Source of the DNA: Brachionus plicatilis
Lineage: Eukaryota > Rotifera > Eurotatoria > Ploima > Brachionidae
DNA: 51,515 bases
NCBI GenBank assembly: GCA_010279815.1
Contig: QEOQ01000191.1
Span: 502,394-553,908 of the forward strand
Direction of reading: 5' to 3'
The notes beneath the pieces are model-generated. The model saw only the letters and a list, made by a program, of their open reading frames with translations, was not told the origin of the DNA and did no database searches. Positions 32,100 to 44,224 of this stretch are shown in pieces. The first letter of the stretch is position 1. The number at the start of each line of letters is the position of its first letter. A program made the translations under genes and the position numbers.

Positions 32100-34690
32100 G
32101 GGTGAAATTTTTTTAAGTATTTTTTGTTAGTTTTGGAAAAGTTTTTTAAAACTTTAGAATTTTTTTTAAACAATTTAAAATTTAAAACAAAAATTTATTA
32201 TTTAAAATAAAATACAATTTTTATAAAATTTACGTCTCAGAAATTCAATTTTGTTTGAAATCAAATTAGCTCCATTTCGACATCTAAAAAAATTAATTCA
32301 TTAAATAATTTAGTAAATGAGTAATTATCAGGTCATTTTTATGATTTAAAAAAAAGTTATACTAAAAAATTTTCCAAGATTAACTTTTCTGGTAAACTCT
32401 CTTTTAATTCTGAATCTTATTCATATAATGAGGGAAAATAAAATCATAATTCAAAAAATTGATTTTTTTTCTTGATTTAATGATTAAATTTCAGTTATAA
32501 AAAAATATTCAAGCATTTGGGAAAGACTTTTAAATGAACAAGATTCGTGAAATGTAGAAAAAACGAGCAGTTAAATATAATAAAAACTTTAAAACACTAT
32601 TTCAATGGAAATAACGCGAAAAGTATGGAATTATGAATGGAATTAATTTTCTAAATTAAAAACAAGGTTGATTCTCTCTTTAAAAATAAAAAAAAATTTC
32701 AAAAATAAAATTCCGGTAAATTATTTAAAAAAAGTTAAGTTATTGGTCAATGTAATGCATTTGGGTACATCAAATTTTATTGTTGGCTGGATTTTCCAAA
32801 AAAATCAAAGACTGTATGTATAGCATTATTTAATTATGCGAATATGATACAGAATTATTTGTTTAAAAAAAAAATAACCAAAGTAATGTTACTAAAGAAG
32901 TGAATTTAGCAAATATATGTGAAATACTTTAATTTTAAAATTTTAATTTTTTTAACTAAATAAAAATTTAATTAATTTAGTTTTCGAATAAAAAAAATTC
33001 AAAAATTTATTATTATTTATTCGTTGATTGCGATTCGAACTATGTCTGGCCTTAATTTTGTTTTTGAAAAAAATAATAAAGATAAATTTTTTACCGAAAT
33101 GGAATATGTTTTATTGTTAAAAATCTTCCCCTTAGAGAAAAAATTAGTGACGTTTTTTAGATAAATATTATTTCTGAAATTGAAACATAAATTCTCTCAG
33201 AATTTTAAATTAGCTAAATAACGATTATAAATACACAATATTCAAAAAAAATAAGAAAATATTTAATTTATTACTGCATTTTCTTCTATTATACTTTCTT
33301 AAGAATACTTTTTAACTTAAACCTTGCTTGAAACTTTATTAATAAATAAAAAATTAAATAATAATGCTTCTTATAAAAAAATAAATATTATTGGATTTAT
33401 TTGAAATGAACTAAAAAAAAAACAGATCTACAATAAACAGAATATTTTGAGAAAAATGACATGTTAAAAAAATAGAATGTAGAATCTTGAAAAATTAAGA
33501 AATCTCAACTAATTTTTGACTCAACTTCAGTTTTTTATACAATACTTCTGTTACTAAAATTTACGTAATTTCATTGAATAATTTTTTGATTTTTTTTAAT
33601 TATCGCCTTTATTAAAGAAAAAATAAAACATTTTAAAGTAATTTTATGCAAATTTTGTTCAAAAATAAAAAATAAATATTGATACATTTTTTTCAGACAT
33701 ACTTTATTTAAAATATTATTTTCATTAAATAAAGCTTCTCAACGGTATATACGGCTTTAATTAAAAATTCAAAACAAAATAATTTAATTTTTAGCTTCTG
33801 CATCTTATTAATTCTAATAGATTGAGAAAATTATTTAATTATCCAATCGTTTTTGATCCCCAATTTTTTTAATTCTTAAATTTTAAATTTAAATACTAAA
33901 ATTACCATTTAAAAATAAAAAATTACATACACTTAAAAGTACCAAAAAGATCATTATGACTTTTTAAAAAAAAATTCAAATTCAAATTTATTTTAATTAG
34001 TATATTTAAATAATTCAGTATTTTTCATTGCCTAGATCTCACCTAGTACCTAAAAATAAATTATATTTTTGAAAGTATCTGATAATTTATGCTATCCGAT
34101 TTTAAAAACAACGTGTTTTAAGACTTTAAATGAAACCCATGTCAAAATCAAAAAAAAATTTTATTTTTCAGAAAAATCTCCTAAAGATAAGATTGATCAT
34201 CAACTGTTTTTAAAATTCTTAGTTGATTGTAATTATTTTACTGATAATTAAATAAAATTTTTACTAAAAAAAATTTTAAGAATTTTAAAATGCTTATTAT
34301 TCTTTTGCCTAAAATTTTTATTTCATGTTTAGTTTCTTTTTTTTGTATTTATTATAATTAGTTTTATCAATTTTTTTTTTTCTATTCACCTATTTTTCAT
34401 ATTGCTTATTTTAAAATTTTCATATTTTGTTAGATTATGTTTAAGATAAAAAATTTTTAATTTAGTTCTAATGAATGGGATACTCGTAAATGGAGCTGTT
34501 GTTTTAATATAAAAAGTCAGCAATGTTATCATAATATTTTAATTAGCTTAAATCTCAATAGTTTTGCTAAATCAACGAGTTATATTGTGGTGGCGACCGA
34601 GTCAAAATTATGAAATTAATAAAAAAAATTTTTTAAACTTAACTTTTTCTAAATTAATTAAATTTGATTAACATTTTACTAAAAAAGATT
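32100..34690. other. 2.6-kb AT-rich intergenic region
   Basis: Between the SOCS-box gene and a TIR element. It holds a retroelement tail near 33003. A low-complexity open frame at 34069-34251 (60 codons, no ATG start) is not strong enough to call a gene. Confidence 0.35.
33003..33060 (-). mobile_element. non-LTR retroelement 3' tail (minus orientation)
   Basis: Minus-strand reading: GGCCAGACATAGTTCGAATC followed by GCAATCAACG and AATAAATAATAATAA. It is similar in plan to 43668-43720. No coding remnant. Confidence 0.4.
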
Positions 34691-34701
34691 GACATTTTTA
34701 C

Positions 34702-35213
34702 GGCATCTTGAAGTTTATGATCAATTCAAAATATCATTTCAATTCAAAGAGTTTATTTATCCATATTAAAATTAATCTTTAAATTCATTTAACTAATTTT
34801 AATGTAACATGCATACATGTTATGTAGATTAAAAAAATTAAATAATTAAAATAAATATTTTCTAAATCCATTGATAAAATCGATTTTAAATTTAAATTTT
34901 TATAAATTGATTTTTTGTAGAGTTTATTTTGGAATTTTTTATTTCAAAAGTATTTGAAATAAAAAATTCGTATTTAGCAAATAAATATAGTATTTAGCAA
35001 ATTAAAATAAAATTTAAAAATAAAATGAAAAGATCGATCTTTTCTACAAAAATTTTTGGAATAGATTTTTTTTTATTTTTTAAATCTTCATTTACATGTA
35101 AAGCATTTTTCATTAAAAATTTTTCAATTAATTCAAAGATTAACTTTAATATCAAACAATAAACTCTTTAAATTAAAATGATATATTGAATTGATCATTA
35201 ACTTGTAGATGCC
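34702..35213. mobile_element. TIR element, GGCAWCTTGAAGTT family, copy 2
   Basis: A 512-bp element with long inverted arms of about 130 bp. The left arm is GGCATCTTGAAGTTTATGAT and the right, reverse complement, GGCATCTACAAGTTAATGAT, both continuing CAATTCAA.ATATCATTT. An exact 8-bp TSD ATTTTTAC flanks it (34694-34701, 35214-35221). It is non-coding. The ends match 11140-12016. Confidence 0.88.
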
Positions 35214-35774
35214 ATTTTTACCTATAAACAAATTCATTAACAATTAACTGAGTATTTATTTTAACCCAGGTATTTTCTATATTTTCACTTCTTTCCTCAA
35301 TGAATATACCTCAAGATCAGTTCACGACTTTTTTAGTGCGAAAAACTCGATTCGATACTTTGAATGTTATTACCCTATGGCAAACTTAAAGAGTAGAAAA
35401 AACAGTTTATCATTGTAGAATAGCCTGATTCATCGATAGATATTATTAAGTATAGTATGGAGCATAACTTAAATCTCCGAGCCAAAATTATTTTTCAAAA
35501 TAGTTTACATTAAAAAGGGCGAACTTTTTTTTATAAATTTTTGTCCAATACGCTTTTTAATCCTTTCATTAGCAAAATTTAAAAAACTATAAAATATGAT
35601 CTAAAATAATCTGAAAATCCGCATAATTTAACAAAAACAATTTTAAGATTTAAAATCATATTTTATTAATTGAGTATTAAGCAATCTGTAATAAGACTTA
35701 AATAGTCTTATAAAATGGGTAACCATTTTTAAAGCTACTTAACTATTCAAATAATTTTTAAAGGTAAATTTATC

Positions 35775-38700
35775 CTAAAATACTTCATCTAAAAAAAATA
35801 TGAAAATAGTTGAATAGAAAATTACCTTTTAAATCTAATATTTCCAACGAGCAATGAAATTCTTTAGCATCGTCATTTTTTTCATCAAAGTCTAATTATA
35901 AAAAAATTAAATAAAGATATTTTAGATATTTTTCCATCACCTAAACAAAATTTCACGCTTCTCTTTTTTTTTTGATTTTTTTCTTCGTATTCTTGATCGA
36001 TTTTCTTGTCATCTATTTGATCTGAACCATTCTTTGTGTCCGAAACTTTTTCACATTTTTCATTTTTAGCAAGCTCTCTATTTTGTCTCAAAATCTTTAA
36101 AATTCTTGAATCAATAGAAGTTTTTCTCAAGTTAAAATATTCTTTCATGAATTCTTTAACTTTTGTAGTCATTTCATCTTTAATCGTGCTGTTGGGAATT
36201 TTTGTGCCCATCACTTCTCTTTCAATCAAAGCCCGATAGCTTTCGCTAATTTTTGGCAGAATGGCATCAAGTTGTTTCCTTTAACATAAAATTTTTATTT
36301 TTTTTAAATTTTTAAAAAACATTATTATCAGTATTTTAAATTTTAAATTTTATTATTACTTCAGTTTTAGTGAGTCCTCATTCACGGTTTTGTTTGCATC
36401 AAAAATTTCGTTCAACTGAGAAGATTTAGAGCAATCGTTGATAGATACTAGCTCGTTGTCTTCAATAAGAGTTAAGGACTTCAAAAACTCGGCGAAAATG
36501 TTGAGTTTTTCTCTATCGACTTGATAAAACTTATTTATTTCCTTAAAATTTTAAAGTTGAGCTTACTTTTGGAGATTAATTCTGCGTTTGAAATAAGGAC
36601 AAGATTGTACAAACGGACTAAGCTAAAGAATGGAATTTAAAATATTCCTTATTTAAATTTTAACTTTTGTTACTTGATAAAATCGAGTTGTTTTCCATCT
36701 TGTAAAAATAAACAACCAACTTCAGCCTTAAAATTAATAAATGAATTATAAATTATTATATTTTATTTATTTGTTTATCTGTGCCGAGCTAAAGATCTTT
36801 TCGATAAAAAAATAAAGATCAAAAAATTAAAAAATTAAAAATAGAATAAAACTTAAAGTTAAATAAAAAATTTAAAAAATTTTAATTTAATACGTTTCTA
36901 ATGGTGGAATTAGTATCCATATGTTCATAAATGAAATTGTGAATTTTTTCTTCAAAAACTGCTAAATTAGAATGTTCCAGAGACTGGTCTTGTCTAATTG
37001 AATCTATGAATGTTTGGCCATCTATCTGTAATTTTTGAGACAAATTTGAATCTTTTTCCACAAGGCAATTAATATTTTCTTTATTAAACTCTTTTTCAAA
37101 TGATTCGTCGTTAATTTTTTTAAATTCAAGCCATAGGTTTTCAAATTGTGTCAATTTAGAACTTTTGAACTCTGAGTACAAAATTTCCAATGACGTATTT
37201 TCATCACTATTAACTTGTATGCTAAACAAAAAAAATTTAGTCTTTGAAAAAATTTTTCATCCATTACTTAAGTTGCTTGGCCAATGTAGCTTTTTTTCTA
37301 GCCAAAGACTGGGTCAGATTTATTTTTTGGTCCACTAGTGCTCTAATTTGGTTTGTTTTGATCCTTCAAATTAAAAATTTTCACAAAGAAAAAATTTAGT
37401 TTTTATAATTTTGAAAATTATAACAAATAAAGAAAGTTTTTTATTTTAAGCTATTAATTAGTGAACAATTTGAAATTTAGAAATTTCAAATTCCTTTGAG
37501 GAAAAGCTTCTAATAAATTTGAATTTTCTTTCATAAGCAGTGAATTTTAAGCAATTAATTTACATTTTTTTAAAACTTAAACTTGATTTATTCGAAAAGA
37601 AACCAATTAAAAAAATTAGAACAAGTTTTGACGGAATTTTCAGAGGTTTTAAGTAATTAATATTAGTAATTTTGGGTAGTTTGTTCAAAAAAATTTTGGA
37701 CTTTTTGCTAAATTCAAGTAAAAAAAATTTTCGGTATTGGCAATTTCAAAAAAATTTATTTAGTAAAAGCACTCACTTCAGATTTGAGCATTTGAAGTTA
37801 ATTTTTTAAAAACTGTCGCAAAAAAATAAATGCTTAAAATTTTTTTAAATTTTTAAAGACAAAATATTTAAGTAAAATAGAAACAAAGACCCTAATTTAA
37901 CAGTAATTGGTAGTTTTTTTTAAAAACTGCATAAAAGGCATCACAACATTATGCATTAAGATAGTGTAGCGGTTTTAATAAAAACGTAGCTCTCAACGGC
38001 TTGGACGATTTTTGAATCCGTCTTTTTTGTCGTTAGGTTTTTATAAGAACTGGCGTATTTAAAAATCAGCATATTATTATGAATCAAAATTTAATCTTTT
38101 GGCTGATAATAGATTGGAGCAAACTGTTGCAAAATATATTTTATTAAATTGAAAACCAGCTTTGTTTCAATTAATATTAAGTGATTAACAATTATTTTTA
38201 AAATATAATTGTTTAAATTGTTTAATTTATGTTTAAAATTTTGTAAAAAAAATTCATAGAAAATTACAGTAGAAAATTATCATATGTTTATTTTATTCAA
38301 AGACTTCGATCAAACAAAGTGTTAAAAAGTTTTTTTTCATTAATTATTTTATTTATTTCTTTATCCCCAGTAAAATACTTAATCGAAAAAATTCGAGATC
38401 ATTAATCGAAAGAATTAAACATAACTTTTTTGTCAAATTTTTAAGAATCTTGCAAATGGAATAAATAGTTTAACGAATCACATATATTTTTTTCTTAAAA
38501 CAAAGTTATTTTGAACCTTTTCAACCTTATTTTATATTTGATTTCTGTTAATTCAAGTTTAAATATAATGCCGAATTTTAATTTGGATTTTTTGAAAAAA
38601 TAAATAAAGTTTTGTCTAGACTTTTTTTTTGAAATCTTAAAAGACTTACGAAGGATGAAATATTTAAAAATTTTAAAAGAGCTTAAAAGTGATATCGAAA

Positions 38701-41700
38701 GTTTAACATTATATTGATTAACAAAATAATCTAAAACTAATCTAATTGTAAATCTTAAAGAAATTTATTTGATTTACAAAATATGATAGAAATTATGAAG
38801 AATTTTTTTTTAAATTTTTTTTTCAAACATAATATTCTATAAATTTCTGTGGATTTTTTTCTATTTAAAAATTTTCAAAAATAATTGTCTTTTTCTATTG
38901 ACATTTTTTCTATGGATCGATATGTTTCGAAAATTTTTTGACATAATTTGTCAAAAGTTAACAATTTCAAAGAAATAAATGGATCCTTATATTTAGAAGG
39001 ATAGATTGATTATTGATAGAAACAGTACTAAATGTTTTTTTGACTTTTTTCTAGCCTAATAAAACTTTTTTTTGGTTTTTATGCTAAAATTTTTCAAAAT
39101 CATCAATTAATACTTTTAACTACCACAATTTAATTTAATTTGGAAAAAATCATATAAATAATTTGATCTTGCTAATTTCAACACTAAAAATTAGAAATAT
39201 AAAATTTCTTTCATAACAAATTATAATTACTCAAGAAGTACTAGTAAATAAAGATGATACTGTTATTACATACGATAGAAAACCAAATTTATTGTTTATC
39301 CTTTAAGGATTATGTAAAATAGAGCTTATCACCTATTTAGAATCCTTGAACAACAACTTCCATCTAAAAGATTGATCCCTGCATTAAATTGATCTCCAAC
39401 ATAGAATTTTTATCTAGCCAAAGCTGGTTTCCTTTGAAGTAATTGAGTGAAATTTTTTAATTTTCACTTCACTTCATACTGCAGATTTTTTTTGTCCCTC
39501 TAGCATAAAGTTCGAACTTCGAAAAATGATTGGCATTGTCATATTTGTTAAATGTTAGGTACCCCTTCACATCAAAAGAGATTAAAATAATTGACGTATA
39601 AAATTTTCAATTACTTGGGGATTCACAAAGATTTAAAAGTCTTTGGATAATCGGGTCTTGCCTGTTTTGTGACCAGTTGGTCACATATTATATGACCAGT
39701 GACTTTATGTCGATTTGGTGACCAGGTATTTTTTCTGACTGGTCACATATTCACTGGTCACCTGATATGTGATCAGGCAAAATTTTTTATTTGGTAAAAA
39801 TGTTTATAAATAATTTTAACCTGGTCACTTAAATAAACATTTGGTCACGAAAATTTTGCAATTGGTCACATAAATTTCTTTTAAGTTAAATAAAATTTAA
39901 TTGTAAATATAATAAAATAATTGCAATTGCAACTTTACTTGTAAGATTTGATTTAAATGGCACCGATTCAGATTATGAAGAAAATTAATCAGATTTTGAA
40001 GAGTTTAGTGCAGGCATTTGCAAGCTTAGTTTAAATCGAACAAAAAAAAATTAGAAAAGTTTTCAAAAATTGCATCATAAGCTCCAATTGCTTCTGAAGC
40101 GACACAGTCTGCTTTAAAAAAAACTCTTAGCAAACATAAAAACCCAAAAGATTTCATTTTAATTTCAATTTCGATTTCAATTTTGGTTTATTTTAAATAA
40201 ATTTACCAAGTTTTCACATTACCCTCGATTTCAACAAGCTTAAATCACTGATGAGGCTATTGCGTTAAAAGAAGATTAAGATCAATTTTAGAATAAACAC
40301 CTTAAAAATTAATATAGAAAAAAAGAACAATATAGAAAAATTTAATTGATAAAATAACATTTTTTTTAATTTAAGCTTGAATCTTTCTATTAACTATAAA
40401 ATAAAACAATTTGTTTCAATTAATTTTACTTTTTTTTGTTTAATTCAACTTTTAACTTAATCTAATTTTGTAAAAACCTAAAAACTTTTCAAACAAGAGG
40501 GTTTAAACGGAGGCTTGCGCCATTCGGACGAACCCTGGGGCCTTCCCCTCAATTATATATTTAATAATAAATAAAAATCTTTCTATTAACTTTTTAATTT
40601 TTATATCTTTTTTTAAAATATTTTAAGAATGCAAGTTTAAAAGAGGTTTTTTTAGCGCTCGGATAAGTCTATGGAGGTAGCTCTCTCAAAAAATATTTTA
40701 ATATAATAATGAGAATTTTTTTCCTATCTAAAATAAATTTTATTTTTTTTTGATGTTCTTTTTATTTGATTTTTAAATTTTAAATTTTTTTGTTTTTTTC
40801 TTCTAATCTTATCTCAAGGAGAAATAAAGTTAAATTCTATTATTCTAATCATCATCATTTAAATATGAATATCAAAAGATTAGCATAAAAAATATTTGAC
40901 TTATATAACTTGGCAATTTTAACTCAAAGTAAAGGTATCAACAAGTATAAATTTTAAGTTAGAAATAGACCTAAAACTTGCTTAACTAAGTTAGATTTTT
41001 TCAAATATTCTTGATTTTCAAATATTTAAACTTCGCTTATGTTTAACTTACTGAGCACTTTGTTGCCATTTGGTTCTTGTATCAAGAATTTTTGTTATCA
41101 ATTGAAAAAACTCATCAAGCTCCAATTTCAATCGACTTTTCATAAATTTTTCAAGTTTTCTAAAATCGTTCAGCTGTTTATGGGAAACAATTTTTGAATT
41201 AAGACCTGAATAGTTCAAATTGTTTGTTTGTGCCTGAGAAAATGGTTGCTTGCCCGGTTCAGAGCTGCAAAATGGTGATATTTTGGGAGGAATGCGCAAA
41301 TTTAGCTTGTTATTCTCAACTAAAGAAAATTAAAATTTACTTTATAAATTATTAAATTAAAAAAGTGTACTTAGTCTTGCTAAATTAATTATGAGAGTAT
41401 ATTGTGACAAGGCAAAAAAAAGCTCACAAACTTTAAGGCCACCAGGTGTCATTAGTAAAGACTTGGTGATTATTGGAAAACGAATAAAACCAAGTAAATA
41501 TTGATACTGTAGAATTAATTGATGACTTGGAAACTGTTTTTCGTGTTTGCTGGTCGTTTTTTGGGTTATTTCTAGAAGCCAATTGAACACAACATCCTTG
41601 AATTCTTTGTTTTGTTCCTTGAGAACAATAGGCCAGCATTGACTGAATACTTTTTCGGCCTTATCTGGATCGATTTGACGTAACAAAAAATGGACGATAA

Positions 41701-41872
41701 CTTCAAAAGCCTTTTGATTCGGACGTGAAAACATGTTCGAATTAAATTGAAGTTTAAAATCTTTTTCATTTGATTTTATATTGAAGCCAAATAATTGAAT
41801 TGTGGTAAGAACCGAATTTGTCATCAATTTGAGCTGATATTGAGATGCTTGAACACTGGATTGGGAACTCAT
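35775..41872 (-). CDS. HAUS6: HAUS augmin-like complex subunit 6
   Basis: A ten-exon reconstruction on the minus strand: 41872-41371, 41319-41052, 37363-37268, 37221-36894, 36726-36674, 36622-36567, 36519-36360, 36278-35941, 35891-35826, 35788-35775. The total is 1881 nt (626 residues); all junctions are GT..AG and keep phase. Exon 1 is clearly the HAUS6 N-terminal domain: LFGFNIKSNEKDFKLQ, NMFSRPNQKAFEVIVHFLLR, KVFSQCWPIVLKEQNKEF, LLMTPGGLKVCELFFALSQY. The remainder is charged and helical, as in the family's coiled coil. Augmin recruits the gamma-tubulin ring complex to existing spindle microtubules for branching nucleation, and HAUS6 (fly Dgt6) contacts NEDD1. Human HAUS6 is longer (955), so the tail is short here. 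The start is placed at ATG 41872 because upstream codons are AT-rich. The last exon, after a 37-nt intron, is the least certain. Intron 2 is 3.7 kb. Confidence 0.88.
36770..36835. mobile_element. short retroelement-like insert in HAUS6 intron 4
   Basis: TTTATTTATTTGTTTATCTG followed by TGCCGAGCTAAAGATCTTTT resembles part of the LINE 3' UTR near 13580-13620 and contains a small stem (AAAGATCTTT). The host intron (36893-36727, 167 nt) is three times the size of most HAUS6 introns, consistent with an insertion. Confidence 0.4.
39668..39870. repeat. cluster of TGGTCAC/GTGACCA motifs
   Basis: Roughly ten copies of TGGTCAC or its complement, in both orientations, within about 200 bp. The outermost are TGTGACCAGTTGG on the left and CAATTGGTCACA on the right, which together look like 12-bp inverted ends. 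No TSD is visible. It lies in HAUS6 intron 2. It could be a MITE with subterminal transposase sites, or a cluster of protein-binding sites. Confidence 0.55.
40495..40580 (+). mobile_element. non-LTR retroelement 3' end (plus orientation)
   Basis: A locally GC-rich stretch (GAGGCTTGCGCCATTCGGAC, then GAACCCT) leads into GGGGCCTTCCCC, a strong small hairpin, then TCAATTATATATTTAATAATAAATAAA. It is the same architecture as 13689-13727. It lies in HAUS6 intron 2, antisense to the gene. Confidence 0.5.
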
Positions 41873-41989
41873 TTTGATTATTATGATGAATTTCAAAAAA
41901 CAAACAATTTTTAACTTTTTTTTAAATTTTACAATTAAATCATAAATTTTTAAGATGCAAAAATTTATGAACATTTTTTGTTGAATACC

Positions 41990-43660
41990 ATTTCTTATTT
42001 ATTCATGAAAATTGACTCGACATTGGATCAACAAATCAGAAAAAAAAATTTCCAATTTTTTAGAAAGTTATTTGAAAAAATTTTAGCAAGATTTTCTGCG
42101 GGCGAAAATAATTAGTTTAAAATTTAGCAAAGGTAAAAATGAAAAATTTATTTAAAAAAATCAGAACAAAAACAAGAATAAATAGAATGTCATTTAAAAA
42201 TTCATTTTTCTATACTTTGTATTGAAACATCGCTGAATCTGTCGTAATTTATGAATAAAAAATAAATTTAAAATCATAATGCAATGTTTACAATTAACTC
42301 TCAAAAAATATTTATTTTTTTTTAATTTATTCAACTGATTTGAATTATTTTTTGAAAATATTTACTCAATATTCTAAACTTATAAAAATGAAGAATTTAA
42401 AAAATTAATTAATTTTTTTCAGTTGGAGCATTAAAGCATTATATGTAAAAATTAATTCTTGTAAATTTGAATCATCTGCATTTTCATTGTTCTCATTAGA
42501 AATACTTTTAAATACAAAGAAACCAAAAAACTAATAAAATAACATCATTTTACGTAATATTACTTCATAAAATGTAAGATTATATTAGATTTCATCAAAT
42601 TTAGAATTTAGAATTTAATAAAACGTAAAATTAAATTATTTCAAGTAAAACTTAACAAAAATGCCGACGGTCAAGGATGTTTAATTTTACGGACAATAAT
42701 TTTCTTTTTGATAAATATTTTAGTTCTATAAAAAATTTTTAGAAACTTGAAATTTAACATATCTGTTCATTTTATTGCATAATTTTACACAAAAAAATGC
42801 TAAAAATTTCAAATTTTTTGTAATAAAACTAAATTTTCAGAAAAATTCGCAGATTATGAAGATACTTGTTTCATTTTAAAAACTAAAACTTTATTTTTTT
42901 ATTTTATTTATAAGGTTATTTCAAGTTTTCATATGTTTAAATAGTTTTTTTAAAATAATCTTTACAAGAAACAATTTCAAAAGAGAATTAAGCCTTTTTA
43001 ATTTTAACTTTTTGATCTTTCAGTGATTAATTATCTCTCATTCTTCTTCCGACACTCATCAAACGACATTTCAACTGGGGCTATCTTAGCCAAATTAACT
43101 TAGTTTTAACTTCTAAAGGAGAATCTTTATTAAAGTTTTAAAAATTGCTGTCTATTGTGGTAATTATTCAAGGGTTTTATCAGGATTTTCTCTAATTTCC
43201 TTATCAAGCTTTGCTCTTATATTTTTCTTAAAAAGTCTCGTGTTGTAAAAACAAGGATTTAGGGATATTTTTTTAATGTTAAATACATTTATCAAATAAT
43301 TTTAAAGTATGCAAGATATTGTTTGAAAAAATCAAACTTTAAGATACCGATAAGACTTATTGATTTTATTCGAGTATTTTTTTTAATTATTTTAAAAATT
43401 TACAATGTAATTAAAAACGAGAAAAAGAATTTCGAAGATTTCAATAATCTCTTACAAGAGAAAAATTCAAAAATTTTTTTTCCTTTTCTATTCACATCAA
43501 ACTGTAGAAAATTCATTTCTCTATTAGATGGCATGTCGCATTATGAAGCTTTATATTTTTTTCGATGACTTGTAGACACTCAAATGAGACCAACTTTTGA
43601 GTGGGTCGCTTAACTTCAGACCCCCCTAGTCCAAAAATTTTTGTTATCCCCCCTAAAAAT
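41990..43660. other. intergenic between HAUS6 and NUSAP1
   Basis: Part of the divergent 2.35-kb spacer. One open frame at 43323-43568 (81 codons, starting at TTG, ending DGMSHYEALYFFR) is AT-biased and unrecognised; it may be a transposon-protein remnant. Confidence 0.35.
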
Positions 43661-43667
43661 ATTTTTT

Positions 43668-43720
43668 ATTATTATTATTATTATTTATTCATAAAATTAC
43701 GCCAGACTTGGCGATGTTAA
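43668..43720 (-). mobile_element. non-LTR retroelement 3' tail (minus orientation)
   Basis: On the minus strand: CGCCAAGTCTGGCG (a 5-bp stem) then TAATTTTATGAATAAATAAT followed by further AAT units. A typical stem-loop plus (AAT)n end, without coding sequence. Confidence 0.5.
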
Positions 43721-44000
43721 AAATAAAACAAAATTAAATACAAGGAGTTTTGTACTGTTACTTTTCCTTTTTTAATTTACAATTATGTTTAAGAAATTAA
43801 AATATTAAAATAAATTTTTCCATAAATACCACAAAAGTTTAATTTTAGATTAAATATTCAAATATTGAGATACACATTGAGATACATGATTTTTTCGCTT
43901 TTTTTATTTATTATTTTTTTTTTTTTAGATTTTGTTGTCATATTTTTTATTTTGGTTTTGATATGTGGCGAATACAAAAATGAGGTCTATTTATTCGATT

Positions 44001-44036
44001 AAGATAGTGTGGAATTTTTGCACTGCGCGAACCTTA
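44001..44036. mobile_element. solo end of the AAGGTTCGCGCGG family
   Basis: AGATAGTGTGGAATTTTTGC followed by ACTGCGCGAACCTTA matches the right terminus of 19660-20134. No left partner was found. It lies about 190 bp upstream of the NUSAP1 start codon, so it may fall in the promoter or 5' UTR. Confidence 0.5.
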
Positions 44037-44224
44037 CTTCATTTTTTACTAAGACAAATTTCATGTCGCTATCAAACAAAACTGAAATTTTCGCCTAAAG
44101 TGAAGGACGTCGCGAGCTGAATTTTAAATTCAGTCGGCCATCAATTTCGTATGCACTAATAACTGAATTTAATTGTTGAAAAGTCATAAAAATAATTTAT
44201 TTCAGTCAAGCCAGAACAGGTAAG

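Noticed and set aside
34069..34251. 60-codon open frame in an AT-rich intergenic region.
   Set aside because: No ATG start, AT-driven codon use, no recognisable motif and no neighbouring exon.
39955..40060. Acidic coding-like stretch (SDYEEN, SDFEEFSAGICKL) in HAUS6 intron 2.
   Set aside because: Interrupted by stops and with no splice sites joining it to HAUS6; at most a decayed transposon ORF.
40240..40275. CTGATGAGGC word resembling a hammerhead ribozyme core.
   Set aside because: The matching GAAA and third-stem elements are absent, so no hammerhead fold is supported.
43323..43568. 81-codon open frame ending DGMSHYEALYFFR between HAUS6 and NUSAP1.
   Set aside because: Starts at TTG and is Phe/Ile/Asn/Lys-rich as expected from AT-rich DNA; a transposon-protein remnant is possible but unproven.
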